From NCBI RefSeq assembly GCF_018131015.1, contig NZ_JAFCJJ010000015.1, positions 106,160 through 170,159 of the forward strand: 64,000 nucleotides of DNA, in the 5' to 3' direction. Within the stretch, counting starts at the first letter, position 1, and every line of letters starts with the position of its first letter. This DNA is from Bradyrhizobium diazoefficiens. Its GTDB lineage: Bacteria; Pseudomonadota; Alphaproteobacteria; Rhizobiales; Xanthobacteraceae. A model generated the notes under the pieces. It made no database searches, had not been told where the DNA came from, and saw only the letters and a list, made by a program, of their open reading frames with translations. A program made the translations under genes and the position numbers. Of the stretch, positions 7,969 through 16,550 are shown one piece after another.

Positions 7969-8388
7969 TTACCTCGTCCTGTCAGCGAGAGCGGACTTGA
8001 CCGCCGGACTGGCATGCAGGGCCCCCAGCACAGAGACCGATGCAATCGTCGCGCGGGCAAGCTCGGGCGTGACGTCCTGCGCGATGGTGGCGAGACCCAG
8101 AACATTGATGTGCAGCATCTCGCTCGCCCTCCGCGCCGCCTCGAGATCCTCGCGGCTGTAGTGTCGCAAGCCTAGGTCCAGGCTCTTTCGCGCCGTGGAC
8201 TGCTTGACCACGTCGGCATGGCGTTCGAGCTGGTTGCGGATGGCGGTCCGTATGAAATCCGTGCGGTTGGAGTAAAAGCCTTCCTGCACCATCAAATCGA
8301 CCTGACCGAGATCGACAAAACCAAGATTGATCGTGATTTTTTCCGTGTCGGACGGCTTTTGTCGAATTTCGTGAACGTTGCTCGGCAT
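7969..8388 (-). CDS. CopG/ribbon-helix-helix regulator
   Basis: 139 residues. After a short leader comes a ribbon-helix-helix DNA-binding domain, with the beta strand EKITINLGFVDLGQVDLMV and helices SNRTDFIRTAIRNQLERH at about residues 17-57. The C-terminal half (LDLGLRHYSREDLEAARRAS...) is a family-specific extension. It is encoded immediately upstream of the esterase and probably controls itself and the esterase; CATCC/GGATG repeats lie just before its start. The ATG at 8388 was chosen because the domain begins soon after; an ATG at 8463 would run through the repeats. Confidence 0.85.
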   Translation of the reverse strand: MPSNVHEIRQKPSDTEKITINLGFVDLGQVDLMVQEGFYSNRTDFIRTAIRNQLERHADVVKQSTARKSLDLGLRHYSREDLEAARRASEMLHINVLGLATIAQDVTPELARATIASVSVLGALHASPAVKSALADRTR

Positions 8389-8395
8389 CACATCA

Positions 8396-8433
8396 CCATC
8401 CGGATAGCATCCATTTGGATGGTATATGGATGG
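8396..8433 (-). promoter_or_regulatory. Candidate operator of the CopG-type regulator
   Basis: Repeated CATCC/GGATG half-sites: CCATCC at about 8396, the inverted repeat CATCCATTTGGATG at 8408-8421, and TGGATGG at 8427-8433, spaced roughly 11-12 bp, one helical turn. Ribbon-helix-helix proteins bind short repeats spaced this way in their own promoters. Inference from position and repeat pattern only. Confidence 0.4.
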
Positions 8434-8573
8434 AACAGTTGGGCCGTCAAGGGGCGTGCCCACACGCGATCGCGGCAGGCGGTTGCGAGATATCTGGGAT
8501 CCAGAGCGCTCTGGCGAGGCTCACGCGTCTGCGGGCGGCTGCCGCCATGAGGACGGCCGGACGGGCAAGCCGT

Positions 8574-8843
8574 CTAGTCGGACTCAATCGGGCACTCCGG
8601 GCAGGTGTCGCCGATCGATTCCAGGACATCGCGGACCTCGGCTACGGCTGCTTCCGGCGAAATGCCCGGCGGCGGATTACGGCGTGCGATGTCGAAGGCG
8701 CGATCGCGCGCATGAGGATCGGCCCTGTCCTGCATCCAGCCGTGCTCCTCGCATTCGTGAAGCGCGCCGGCCTCCTGCAGCACGCTGATGGCCCAGCCCT
8801 GCAGCGTCCGGATCGCCGGCCGTCGTTCCTTCGTCATCAGCAT
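8574..8843 (-). CDS. Conserved small hypothetical protein
   Basis: 89 residues: MLMTKERRPAIRTLQGWAIS with an acidic helix-rich middle containing HECEEHGWMQDRADPHARDR and a C-terminus with paired cysteines (DTCPECPIESD). The text 'AI..LQ.WA..VL.EAGA..ECE.HG...DR.DPHA..RA...A..NPP.G.SP..A...V..VL.SIGD.CPEC' is a family I recognise as recurrent in Bradyrhizobium, without known function. Cytosolic. Single gene. Confidence 0.7.
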   Translation of the reverse strand: MLMTKERRPAIRTLQGWAISVLQEAGALHECEEHGWMQDRADPHARDRAFDIARRNPPPGISPEAAVAEVRDVLESIGDTCPECPIESD

Positions 8844-9084
8844 CGAGATCGCTCCTGCCTGGACGAATCCTTCCGCCCGCCAGCTCGTTCCGGCCGGTCA
8901 GCACGGGTCAGGGATTCGCAATCGGCAGAGCTTCAGCTTGTCCACGTGTTCCCGCGGCGCTGTGCACAACCGGGCGCAGCGCCCGCCCAAGGGCCGGATC
9001 TCGGCAGTCCGGACCGGGATTGCCATCCTAAACGCAGAGGGTGTATTGGCTGACACGGGTACCTCTTAGTAGCGGGAGAGGTGC

Positions 9085-10776
9085 ATGGGTAACTGGCTTG
9101 TTGTCCCCAAAGGGACAAGCTTGGCGAAGCGGACCCGAACGCGCCGGGCAGCGCAGTACGTCCGAATGTCGAGGGAGCTTCAGCGCTACTCGATCAAGAA
9201 CCAGCTCGCAGCCATCGCCGCCTATGCCGAGGCGAACACTCTCACGATCGTCCGCACCTATGCCGACGAAGGCCGCAGCGGCCTTCGGATCAAGGGGCGG
9301 CCTGGTCTCATCGAGCTGATCGACGACGTTCAGTCGGGACAGGCCGACTTCGATCACATTCTCGTCTACGACGTCAGTCGCTGGGGCCGCTTCCAGGACG
9401 TCGACGAGAGCGCGTACTACGAATTCCTTTGCAAGCGGAGCGGCGTCCAGGTCGAATACTGCGCGGAGCTGTTCAAGAACGACGGCACCTTCGTCTCGGG
9501 CATCGCCAAGAGTCTGAAGCGCGGCATGGCCGCGGAGTGGAGCCGGGAACTCTCGGTCAAAGTGCACGCGGGACACTGCCGGGTCGCGAGCCTCGGTTAC
9601 CGGGTCGGCGCTCCTGTGGGTTACGGCCTTCGACGCCTGATGGTCGACGAAAGCGAGCACCCCAAGGGCTTGCTCGCAAAGGGCCAGTTCAAGGCTCTGC
9701 AATCGGACCGCGTTCGTTTGCAGCACGGCTCCGCTGAGGAGGTGGCCGTGGTCCGATCCATTTTCGATCAGTTCGTCAACGGCCGAAGAACGTACAGCGA
9801 CATCAGGCGCCAACTGAACGATGCGGGCATCGCCAATCACAACGGCCGCCCATGGACCGACGGCATGATTCCGACCATCCTCGCGAACGAGAACTACATC
9901 GGCAAGACCATCTACAATCGCACCTCGCGACGGTTGGGGCAGAAGCTGGTCAAGAATCCGGATCACACTTGGGTCCGAGGCGCTGCGCAGATCAAGCCTA
10001 TCGTGGATCCAGGCATCTTCGCACGCGCGCAAAAGCTGCTGGCCGAGCGACGCGTGGAGATCCCCGAAAATGAGATGTTGTTGCGACTGCGTCTGGCGCT
10101 GCGCCGGCGCGGAAAGCTCAACTCGCACATCATCAACACCGCGCTCGGTCTCAATCACGTCTCGTCGTACGTCAAGCATTTCGGGTCGCTGCGGAAGGCG
10201 TATGCGCTGATCGGATACGAGTCGCCGCGCGACTGCGACTGGATCGACACCCGGGAGCTTTGGGCTGCCGAACAGGCGAGGCTGGCAATCGAGCTCGCGG
10301 AGGTGTTGCGAAACGACCTGGGTCTTCAGCCGGAGCTCGTTCCGGAAGGCATCGGCGTCAATGTCGAAGGCAAGCGGCTGGTCTCGTTTCTTGTCGCGCG
10401 GCGGCTGACGCGTCGGGGAGAGGACCACGCTGCGCAATGGAAAGCCTATCGAAGGCAAATTTCATCCGGCCTCCTTGCCGTGATGCGGCTGGATGCGGCA
10501 AATCGGGAGATCGAGGACTACGTTCTACTGCCTGCCTCGTTGAGGTCGGGACGCTACGTCTGGCTCTCATCAGGCTCCCTTCGTCGCCATCGCGGGGCGC
10601 TTTACCGGGAAAGGGGGGCGCTGTTCGCGGCCATCAAAGCGACCCTGGCAAAAACCATCCGTGCCGCCCCAACCAGCTCAGTACCGCCGAAAAAGCGATC
10701 GAAATCAGCCCAGCCCAAATCCAAGGGCTTCGGCGGGCGGCGCTCACGGTGCGGAGATACAAAATCGCTCCGATGA
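9085..10776 (+). CDS. Large serine site-specific recombinase
   Basis: 563 residues. The resolvase-type catalytic domain occupies about 20-165: YVRMS with the nucleophile Ser29, SIKNQLAAI, DEGRSGLRIKGRPGL and DVSRWGRFQD. It is followed by a Recombinase domain (about 190-290, GYGLRRLMVDESEHPKG ... TYSDIRRQLNDAGI ... NYIGKTIYNR) and a long C-terminal region. There is no obvious Cys-rich zinc ribbon. Such proteins integrate or excise phages, ICEs or cassettes. It is a lone gene, with about 240 bases of non-coding DNA before it and 320 after. It may have inserted the next gene, or be a leftover of an independent element. Confidence 0.9.
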   Translation: MGNWLVVPKGTSLAKRTRTRRAAQYVRMSRELQRYSIKNQLAAIAAYAEANTLTIVRTYADEGRSGLRIKGRPGLIELIDDVQSGQADFDHILVYDVSRWGRFQDVDESAYYEFLCKRSGVQVEYCAELFKNDGTFVSGIAKSLKRGMAAEWSRELSVKVHAGHCRVASLGYRVGAPVGYGLRRLMVDESEHPKGLLAKGQFKALQSDRVRLQHGSAEEVAVVRSIFDQFVNGRRTYSDIRRQLNDAGIANHNGRPWTDGMIPTILANENYIGKTIYNRTSRRLGQKLVKNPDHTWVRGAAQIKPIVDPGIFARAQKLLAERRVEIPENEMLLRLRLALRRRGKLNSHIINTALGLNHVSSYVKHFGSLRKAYALIGYESPRDCDWIDTRELWAAEQARLAIELAEVLRNDLGLQPELVPEGIGVNVEGKRLVSFLVARRLTRRGEDHAAQWKAYRRQISSGLLAVMRLDAANREIEDYVLLPASLRSGRYVWLSSGSLRRHRGALYRERGALFAAIKATLAKTIRAAPTSSVPPKKRSKSAQPKSKGFGGRRSRCGDTKSLR

Positions 10777-11098
10777 GAGTGCCGTAGTTCCTTCGAAAGT
10801 CAGCGTTCAGTTTCGCAAACAAGACAGTTCCGAGGAGGTGTCGACGTCATTTGCCATCGGGCTGGCTCCGATCTCTGCGAGGACCAGCGCCTTATGAACC
10901 ACTGTTTCGCCCGACGGAGCAAGCTAAATTCGAGTTATCAGAATTATTTAATTAGGCCGAGGAGTGCCATCTCGCCTGAGTACGGAGATGCGAATACGTC
11001 TTTGCGACCTTTTCGGATCACTGAATGGAAAATCTTTTATTCGTCGGATTGCGCCTGGGAAACAGGAACCCCCCGGTGGTCTGCCCGGTTTGACTGCG
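10777..11098. other. Non-coding stretch
   Basis: 322 bases without a supported gene. The middle (about 10920-10960) is locally AT-rich (AATTATTTAATTAGG), unlike the surroundings, consistent with a junction beside the recombinase gene or a promoter for the oxidoreductase. A GGAAC at about 11069 is followed by CGGTT one base off the EcfG spacing, so I do not call it. Confidence 0.4.
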
Positions 11099-12343
11099 AT
11101 GACAAAGCGTGACATCGACAACATTCGCTCGTCCCTGACCCGTCGCGGCGCACTCGGACTTTCGGCAGCCACTCTATTGGCGGTGAATGCGTCGCAGACG
11201 GGCTTCGCCCAAGCCGCTCCTGTAGACAGTGGGTTTAGTAAAGACGGCCAGGTCAGCTTCCCATCCATCGTAAGATCCAATGAGGCGAGTGAGGGAAACG
11301 CAGAAGGACCGTTGCCGGCCAACGAACGGGTCGGCTTCGCCGTCGTCGCACTTGGCCGACTTTCCGTCGAGCAGATCCTTCCTGCCTTCGGGCAAGCCAA
11401 GAAGAGCAGACTGGTCGCGCTGGTTTCGGGATCGCCGGACAAGCTGACAGTGCTCGGCCGCCAATATGGCGTTCGGCCGGAGGCTCTGCTCGGTTACGAC
11501 AAGTTCGAGCGACTGCGCGAAATGGAAGACGTGAACGTCGTTTACGTCGTTCTGCCCAACTCGATGCACAAGGAGTACGTCCTCCGGTCGGCGGCGATCG
11601 GAAAGCACGTGCTCTGTGAAAAGCCTATGGCGACGAACTCGGAAGGCGCTCGAGCGATGATCGACGCTTGCTCCACGGCGGGGGTCAAGTTGATGATCGC
11701 CTATCGCTGCCGCTACCAGCCCCACCACCTCGAGGTGATCCGTCGCGCCCAAAGCGGAGACCTGGGCCCGGTCAAGCTGATCGAGTCGATCAACGGCCAG
11801 AATCAGGGAGATCCCGAGCAGTGGCGCCTCCGCAAGGTAATGGCAGGGGGCGGGTCGCTGCCGGACGTCGGTATCTACTGCCTCAACGCTGCGCGAGCCG
11901 TGACCGGCGAAGAGCCGGTTGAGATCGAGGCCCGCATCAACTCTCCTGCGGGCGACCCGCGCTTCCGGGAAGTGGAAGAGAGCGTCGCCTGGATCATGCG
12001 CTTCCCGTCCGGTGCCATGGCCAATCTTTCGAGCAGCTATGGCGTCCATAGGGCATCGCGCTTGGCGGTCCACCTGGATGGCGGCAATCTGCTGTTGGAC
12101 AATGCCTATCCGTACAAAGGACAGCGGTTGACGGTCCGCCATGCAACCGAAGGCCGCGAAACCGAAACCTTGGTGGAGGTCCCAGCGAAGGACCATTTCG
12201 CCCTGGAACTTGATCACATGGCCGAGTGCGTGCTGACTGGAAGGCAGCCGAACACGCCGGGCGAGGAAGGCTTGCGCGACATGAAACTCATGGAAGCGAT
12301 CTACAGAGCGGCGGACCAGCGGACCGTCGTCAGAATGGACTAA
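11099..12343 (+). CDS. Tat-exported Gfo/Idh/MocA-family oxidoreductase
   Basis: 414 residues. N-terminus carries a twin-arginine export signal (SLTRRGALGLSAATLLA), so the NAD(P)-binding enzyme is probably folded and then sent to the periplasm, like glucose-fructose oxidoreductase. The Rossmann domain follows (RVGFAVVALGRLSVEQILPA at about 80-100; VYVVLPNSMHKEYV; LCEKPMATNSEGARAM with the conserved EKP), then the GFO_IDH_MocA C-terminal domain. The nucleotide-binding Gly pattern is G.G.-like but less canonical (ALGRLS). Substrate unknown. Start chosen at ATG 11099; longer starts add non-conserved sequence before the Tat signal. Single gene. Confidence 0.85.
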   Translation: MTKRDIDNIRSSLTRRGALGLSAATLLAVNASQTGFAQAAPVDSGFSKDGQVSFPSIVRSNEASEGNAEGPLPANERVGFAVVALGRLSVEQILPAFGQAKKSRLVALVSGSPDKLTVLGRQYGVRPEALLGYDKFERLREMEDVNVVYVVLPNSMHKEYVLRSAAIGKHVLCEKPMATNSEGARAMIDACSTAGVKLMIAYRCRYQPHHLEVIRRAQSGDLGPVKLIESINGQNQGDPEQWRLRKVMAGGGSLPDVGIYCLNAARAVTGEEPVEIEARINSPAGDPRFREVEESVAWIMRFPSGAMANLSSSYGVHRASRLAVHLDGGNLLLDNAYPYKGQRLTVRHATEGRETETLVEVPAKDHFALELDHMAECVLTGRQPNTPGEEGLRDMKLMEAIYRAADQRTVVRMD

Positions 12344-12382
12344 AGTTCACCGACAGCGCTTCGGGCTTGCCATTGGAGAGGT

Positions 12383-14539
12383 CTACGCAGCTTCGGCATC
12401 AAGCTCTTCCTCGTTCCGCTTTCGATTTATGAGGTTCAGCAGATGCGCCGAGGCTCGCGCGTCGCAAAGGGCTCGATGATGATTCTCGAGTTCGATCCCG
12501 TAGGTCTCGCAGAGCTTCCCCAGCCCGTACGATTCGTGCCCTGGATAGCGACGCCGCATTCCTGCGCACGTGCACAGCTTCGGAAACCTGAAGCGCCGTC
12601 CGATCCGCTCGAATTCATAGGCTATGAAACCGTAGTCGAAGCTGACGTTGTGAGCGACGAATATGCCGTCCCCCATGAACTCCATGAAACGGTCCGCCAC
12701 TTCGGCGAACACCGGTGCGTCCCGCACCATTTCGTTGGTGATGCCTGTCAGCTGGACGATCTTTGCCGGAATGGGACGTTGCGGGTTGAGGAGAGAGTGC
12801 CACTCGTCCACGACGCGGTGGTTGCGCACCTTCACCGCGCCGATCTCGGTGATCCGGTCGCCGTTCGACCATGCGCCGGTGGTCTCGATGTCGACCACCA
12901 CGTAATCCTGCTCGGGGTCGAACCGGTAGTCGACGCGGCCGATTTCGGCCGTGATGCCGGCGGCGCCGAGTTGGCGAAGCCGGATCAGTTGGTTGCGCCG
13001 GATCACGTCCCCTTCCGCCTTGACCTCCATGAAGGACGCCTTGCCGTCACGCACCAGCATCAGGTCCGGAAAGCCGTCCCGCATGCCGCGGAAGTCGTCG
13101 CACATGTTGCCGACGATGCTGGCGACGCCCGACGGATCGGATCCCTCGAGCAGCGCGCGCAGCGCCTCTACTTGCACATGTTCCCAGCTGAAGATCCCGT
13201 TCGGGCGGCCCCATTTGGCTGCGAAGGTGCGGAATATCAACGGTAGGGAGGATCCAGATGCGACGGCCTCCAGCTTTTCGTCGATCGTCGCGGCGTACAG
13301 CCCACGGAAACTGCGGTCCTTCAAGCAGTGGGGCAGCCAGTCGAAGCCACTGGCCATCCGGGTATTTTCGAAGAGCTCGTCCCAGAAGAGCAGGCCGAAC
13401 AAGCTCTGCCATAAGACGTTTTCGGTGAAGAAGACCTGGGTCCCCTGACGCCGCAGCACGCCAGCGACGCCCGCTTCTGGATTGCCGCGATAAGTGTCGT
13501 CGACGGTGATCGTGCGGCCGGACCGCAGAAGTTCGGTGTAGAGCCCTGTACGTCTGCCGCCGAGCTTACGGGCGTAGAAGTCCGTGGCGAAGAGGTGTTC
13601 GCCATCGCTTGAGGGATCATCGATCATCCGCTGCAGCAGCGCTTCGGCCTCGGCCTTGTCTCCAGTGTTGTAAAGCAGACGAACCAAGCGCTCGTTGCAG
13701 TCGGGGCAAGGCCCGGCACGATAGAGCTGCCGGGCGAGATCGCTCTCGCCCGCTTTCTCGAAGAAAAGCCCGGTTTGATGCGCGGCTTGGCTGCGGAGAT
13801 CAGCGGCGAACTCGGTCGTGCAGGCGGGTCCGGCCAGCACGTTGATGGCGGCCACTCTGTGAACAGCCTCCGATCCGTCCTCCAGGCTATCCAGGACCCG
13901 GCTGTAGTGGAACGAGGCGAGCGCCTCCTCGGCATCGGTGAAGCGCGCGCTGAACGAGGTCTCGCGGTTGGTGCGGAGAATTCCCAGGTCGCGCAGCGCG
14001 AAGTTCTTCAGATCTACCTCGGTCTTGCCGAAGTAGAGGTAGAGCAGAAACTCGATCGGACGCGTACCATCGAGGGCGATGAAGTTGCGGGCGCCGCAGT
14101 GCTGCGCGGCGACCGAAAATGGGATGCGCTCAAGGTAGTAGTCGATGAACTTCGGCTTCGACCAGGACTTCCGGACGTCTCCTCGCCCTGCCGCCTGCGC
14201 ACCAGTCACAAGGACGTCCTTCGGCAGGCATGAGACGAAGGCCGCATAGTCCGCCTCGCTGAGCTCGCGTGCGTGACCGGCCGCAGTCAGATCGGATGCC
14301 GCCCGCTCGACGTCATCGATCTCGGGGTAGCTGAACAGGGATCGGTTGAATATGGCACCGCGCCTGTTGATCATCCGGACCAGCAGGCATCGCGCATCTC
14401 TCGGAAGCGCCTCGAACCGCGCTATGAAGGCGTGATGCTCCGGACCAAGCACGGGGGCGTAAGTCCGCTGAACGAAGCCGAGCATTTCGGCGAAGTGGTC
14501 GAGATAATAGTAGACGGGCAGTTGAGGCAATTTGGCCAA
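12383..14539 (-). CDS. FAN1-type VRR-NUC nuclease fused to DnaQ-like 3'-5' exonuclease
   Basis: 718-residue two-nuclease fusion. The N-terminal ~430 residues resemble the helical/TPR-like body of FAN1 (LPVYYYLDHFAEMLGFVQRT near the start). A VRR-NUC PD-(D/E)xK nuclease follows at about 440-540, with GFPDLMLVRDG (Asp492) and FMEVKAEGD (Glu505, Lys507). Then comes a DEDDh exonuclease at about 547-705: DIETTG (Asp550, Glu552), HNVSFDYGF (Asp635), HHRALCDA (His688, Asp693). FAN1 trims DNA at interstrand crosslinks; DnaQ domains remove 3' ends. The start codon is TTG at 14539. A perfect LexA box lies upstream, so it is probably SOS-induced. Confidence 0.82.
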   Translation of the reverse strand: MAKLPQLPVYYYLDHFAEMLGFVQRTYAPVLGPEHHAFIARFEALPRDARCLLVRMINRRGAIFNRSLFSYPEIDDVERAASDLTAAGHARELSEADYAAFVSCLPKDVLVTGAQAAGRGDVRKSWSKPKFIDYYLERIPFSVAAQHCGARNFIALDGTRPIEFLLYLYFGKTEVDLKNFALRDLGILRTNRETSFSARFTDAEEALASFHYSRVLDSLEDGSEAVHRVAAINVLAGPACTTEFAADLRSQAAHQTGLFFEKAGESDLARQLYRAGPCPDCNERLVRLLYNTGDKAEAEALLQRMIDDPSSDGEHLFATDFYARKLGGRRTGLYTELLRSGRTITVDDTYRGNPEAGVAGVLRRQGTQVFFTENVLWQSLFGLLFWDELFENTRMASGFDWLPHCLKDRSFRGLYAATIDEKLEAVASGSSLPLIFRTFAAKWGRPNGIFSWEHVQVEALRALLEGSDPSGVASIVGNMCDDFRGMRDGFPDLMLVRDGKASFMEVKAEGDVIRRNQLIRLRQLGAAGITAEIGRVDYRFDPEQDYVVVDIETTGAWSNGDRITEIGAVKVRNHRVVDEWHSLLNPQRPIPAKIVQLTGITNEMVRDAPVFAEVADRFMEFMGDGIFVAHNVSFDYGFIAYEFERIGRRFRFPKLCTCAGMRRRYPGHESYGLGKLCETYGIELENHHRALCDARASAHLLNLINRKRNEEELDAEAA

Positions 14540-14565
14540 GCGGACCTTCGCGGCAGGAATCGTTT

Positions 14566-14580
14566 GTTCTATTTTTGTTC
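14566..14580 (-). promoter_or_regulatory. LexA box (alphaproteobacterial type)
   Basis: On the plus strand GTTC-TATTTTT-GTTC, an exact GTTC-N7-GTTC repeat, about 27 bases before the start of the FAN1-DnaQ gene. This is the known alphaproteobacterial SOS operator. Confidence 0.75.
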
Positions 14581-14614
14581 GAACGCCGTCCTTAGAGTCA
14601 AGCGCCTCGACGGG

Positions 14615-15364
14615 CTACAGGTGACCAGAGCCGCGGACTTGGGCTGTCGCCGGCGCGGCGTCTTCCTTTACGCCCCGCGCCACGATCCGGAGCCTACCGT
14701 CCGGTAGGGGGCGCTGCAGCTTGAGCGCCTCCTCCGCCGGCGCGGTCATCCAGGTCTCTACCTCCTCGGGCTTCGTCAGGATCACCGGCATCGCCTTCGG
14801 GTGGATGGCACCGACCTCAGCGTTCGGCTCCGTCGTCAGGAACGCGTAAAGGTCGTTGGTGGTCTCGCCTTCCTTGACCTTCCGGACCGAGGTCCAGTTG
14901 GTCCAGATGCCGGCGAAGCAGACAAGCGGGCGGCTCTCGTCTAAAGCGAACCAGATGTCGCCGCCTTCGGCCTTGTTGAACTCGCTGAACGAGTTGAACG
15001 GCACCACGCAGCGGTGCTCCGGACCCAGCCATCGCGTCCAGTGCTTGCTCTTCACGTTTCGGATGTTGGTGGTGCCGCCGTCCGGCTCCATGCGAAGCAG
15101 TTCCTTGAAGTCGACCGTCTTGCCTTTCGCCTGCAGTTTCTCGGCGCGTTTCTTCGTGGCCTGCAGGAGGGCTTGGCTCGAGGACGGCATGCCCCACCGC
15201 GCGGTCGCGAGCTCCCGGCCATCGGCCCCATTGCGCACGATTGGCGCCTTGTAGTCGGGAAAGACGCCGGGCATCGGCGCGAGGTTGCCTACGTAACGGT
15301 TGACGACGCGGAACAGCGCACCGATGGCGGCCTGGTTGGTGGTGATCGAGTAGAGATTACACAA
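14615..15364 (-). CDS. SOS response-associated peptidase (SRAP/HMCES/YedK family)
   Basis: 249 residues. The mature N-terminus begins with the catalytic Cys2 (MCNLYSITTNQAAI), which forms a thiazolidine link to abasic sites in single-stranded DNA. Other family elements: VFPDYKAPIV, WGMP, FNSFSEF with the conserved Glu, and IHPKAMPVIL with the conserved His. Length is normal for the family. The start codon is TTG (15364), two bases after the stop of the upstream gene, so it is the last gene of a three-gene operon under a LexA box. Role: protection of abasic sites during replication. Confidence 0.92.
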   Translation of the reverse strand: MCNLYSITTNQAAIGALFRVVNRYVGNLAPMPGVFPDYKAPIVRNGADGRELATARWGMPSSSQALLQATKKRAEKLQAKGKTVDFKELLRMEPDGGTTNIRNVKSKHWTRWLGPEHRCVVPFNSFSEFNKAEGGDIWFALDESRPLVCFAGIWTNWTSVRKVKEGETTNDLYAFLTTEPNAEVGAIHPKAMPVILTKPEEVETWMTAPAEEALKLQRPLPDGRLRIVARGVKEDAAPATAQVRGSGHL

Positions 15365-15366
15365 GC

Positions 15367-15816
15367 TTAGGTCTCCCGATCCGGATGCCGGGCGCGCTGG
15401 GCGAGCTGCAGCAGGGTCGCGGCCGGGCGCTTACCGGCTTTGGCGCATTTCCTGCAACGAAGCCGGCTGGCCAGGTCGTGCACGAAGGTCGTCGATGGGT
15501 GAGCAAGCGAGGCCAGATCGACGTCGCGAGCGGCCTTGCAGCGAGAGCATTCGATCTGCAGCCAGCTATAGCCGCCGTTGATTGCCTGGTCGACGGTCGG
15601 CGACGGATCGATCGGCTCGCCATCAGCCCACATGCGCTCGTTCCAGCTTTCCGCGAGCAGCTTGTCGGCCGTCCGGATCAGCGCCTCTCCCTTGGCCCGG
15701 GCCTCGGCAGCTTGGGCGGCGAGGAGGCCCGTCATGGCGCGGGCCCGGCCGAGCTCCTTCTGCAGGGCCTTGCGGTCGTCGCCGCTAAGCGGGGTGGGAT
15801 GGTGCTTCGGCGCCAC
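15367..15816 (-). CDS. Hypothetical zinc-finger protein in SRAP operon
   Basis: 149 residues, GTG start. The N-terminal half is helical (LQKELGRARAMTGLLAAQAA). The C-terminal half holds a probable zinc-binding pair, CSRC at about residues 90-93 and CRKC at about 120-123, around the segment DLASLAHPSTTFVHDLASRL. Proteins of this type occur beside SRAP genes in rhizobial islands, but I know of no function. It lies two bases before the SRAP gene and 12 bases after the first gene of the operon. Confidence 0.7.
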   Translation of the reverse strand: MAPKHHPTPLSGDDRKALQKELGRARAMTGLLAAQAAEARAKGEALIRTADKLLAESWNERMWADGEPIDPSPTVDQAINGGYSWLQIECSRCKAARDVDLASLAHPSTTFVHDLASRLRCRKCAKAGKRPAATLLQLAQRARHPDRET

Positions 15817-15828
15817 GGCCGGCTGCCG

Positions 15829-16206
15829 TCAGTCGTATGACGGCCAGCAGCCGTCTTCCTCATGGCGCCCGGTCCGGATCGTGCACGTGTTGTCCAGCAG
15901 CCGCTGGCCTACGTCGTTCCAGACCGCGTCCGGACCGTACAGCCGGACGGCGTCGGCCTTCTGAACCTCGACGGTTCGGCCGCAGCGGCGACAGCCCACC
16001 CTCAGCAGAGGCTTAGGAATTTGGTCCAGCCGCAGCGAGCGTTCGGGCTGGCGGCCTAGCAAATGGGCCTCGTCGGCGCGAGCGTCGGCTAGGAGCGCCT
16101 GCCAATATTCGAGCGGGAGGTCGTCGTTCGGCGCCAGCCCACGCGCAGGAGGCATCTTTCTGCCGACGGCAGCAGCCATTAATTCCATTTCCTTTCGGGT
16201 CGGCAT
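15829..16206 (-). CDS. Hypothetical zinc-ribbon protein, first gene of SRAP operon
   Basis: 125 residues from ATG 16206 (MPTRKEMELMAAAVGRKMPP). It contains LLRVGCRRCGRTVEVQKADA, a CxxC knuckle, and CTIRTGRHEEDGCW near the C-terminus, which may complete a zinc site. The start at 16206 is supported by GAGG seven bases upstream; the ATG at 16233 would place the gene start only ten bases from the LexA box and has no such site. Function unknown; its sequence style matches the next gene, so the two may act together with SRAP. Confidence 0.65.
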   Translation of the reverse strand: MPTRKEMELMAAAVGRKMPPARGLAPNDDLPLEYWQALLADARADEAHLLGRQPERSLRLDQIPKPLLRVGCRRCGRTVEVQKADAVRLYGPDAVWNDVGQRLLDNTCTIRTGRHEEDGCWPSYD

Positions 16207-16242
16207 GCGCCACCTCGCGGGACGATCAGCCATGACCGATTA

Positions 16243-16257
16243 GAACATATCAAGAAC
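16243..16257 (-). promoter_or_regulatory. LexA box upstream of SRAP operon
   Basis: GAAC-ATATCAA-GAAC, an exact GAAC-N7-GAAC repeat, 37 bases before the preferred start of the three-gene SRAP operon. Second LexA box of this cassette; the first precedes the FAN1-DnaQ gene. Confidence 0.75.
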
Positions 16258-16550
16258 ATTGAGTCGATTCGGGAGTTGTCCGGAAAAGCGGATACTACGT
16301 ACGAAGTACCAACCCGATGTTTGCCACTCAGTCGCAATCAGGGCGATGCGATCGACGCCGATCGCGATCTCGAGGTATCCGACGTTCGACGGCGGCAATT
16401 CGCACCGAAGGCAGAGCGAGACTGGCCCGCTTTTGATCGCTTCGACCCGTCTGAGCGGCCGGACGCAAGGCAGCCGATCCCAGCGACCGGATTATTTTCA
16501 CGACATTCGGTAATCTTCACCGGAATCGCCTGAGGGAAAATGTTCTCTGC

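Noticed and set aside
11069..11095. EcfG-like promoter before the oxidoreductase gene
   Set aside because: GGAAC is present but the downstream half reads CGGTT, one base off; too weak to call.
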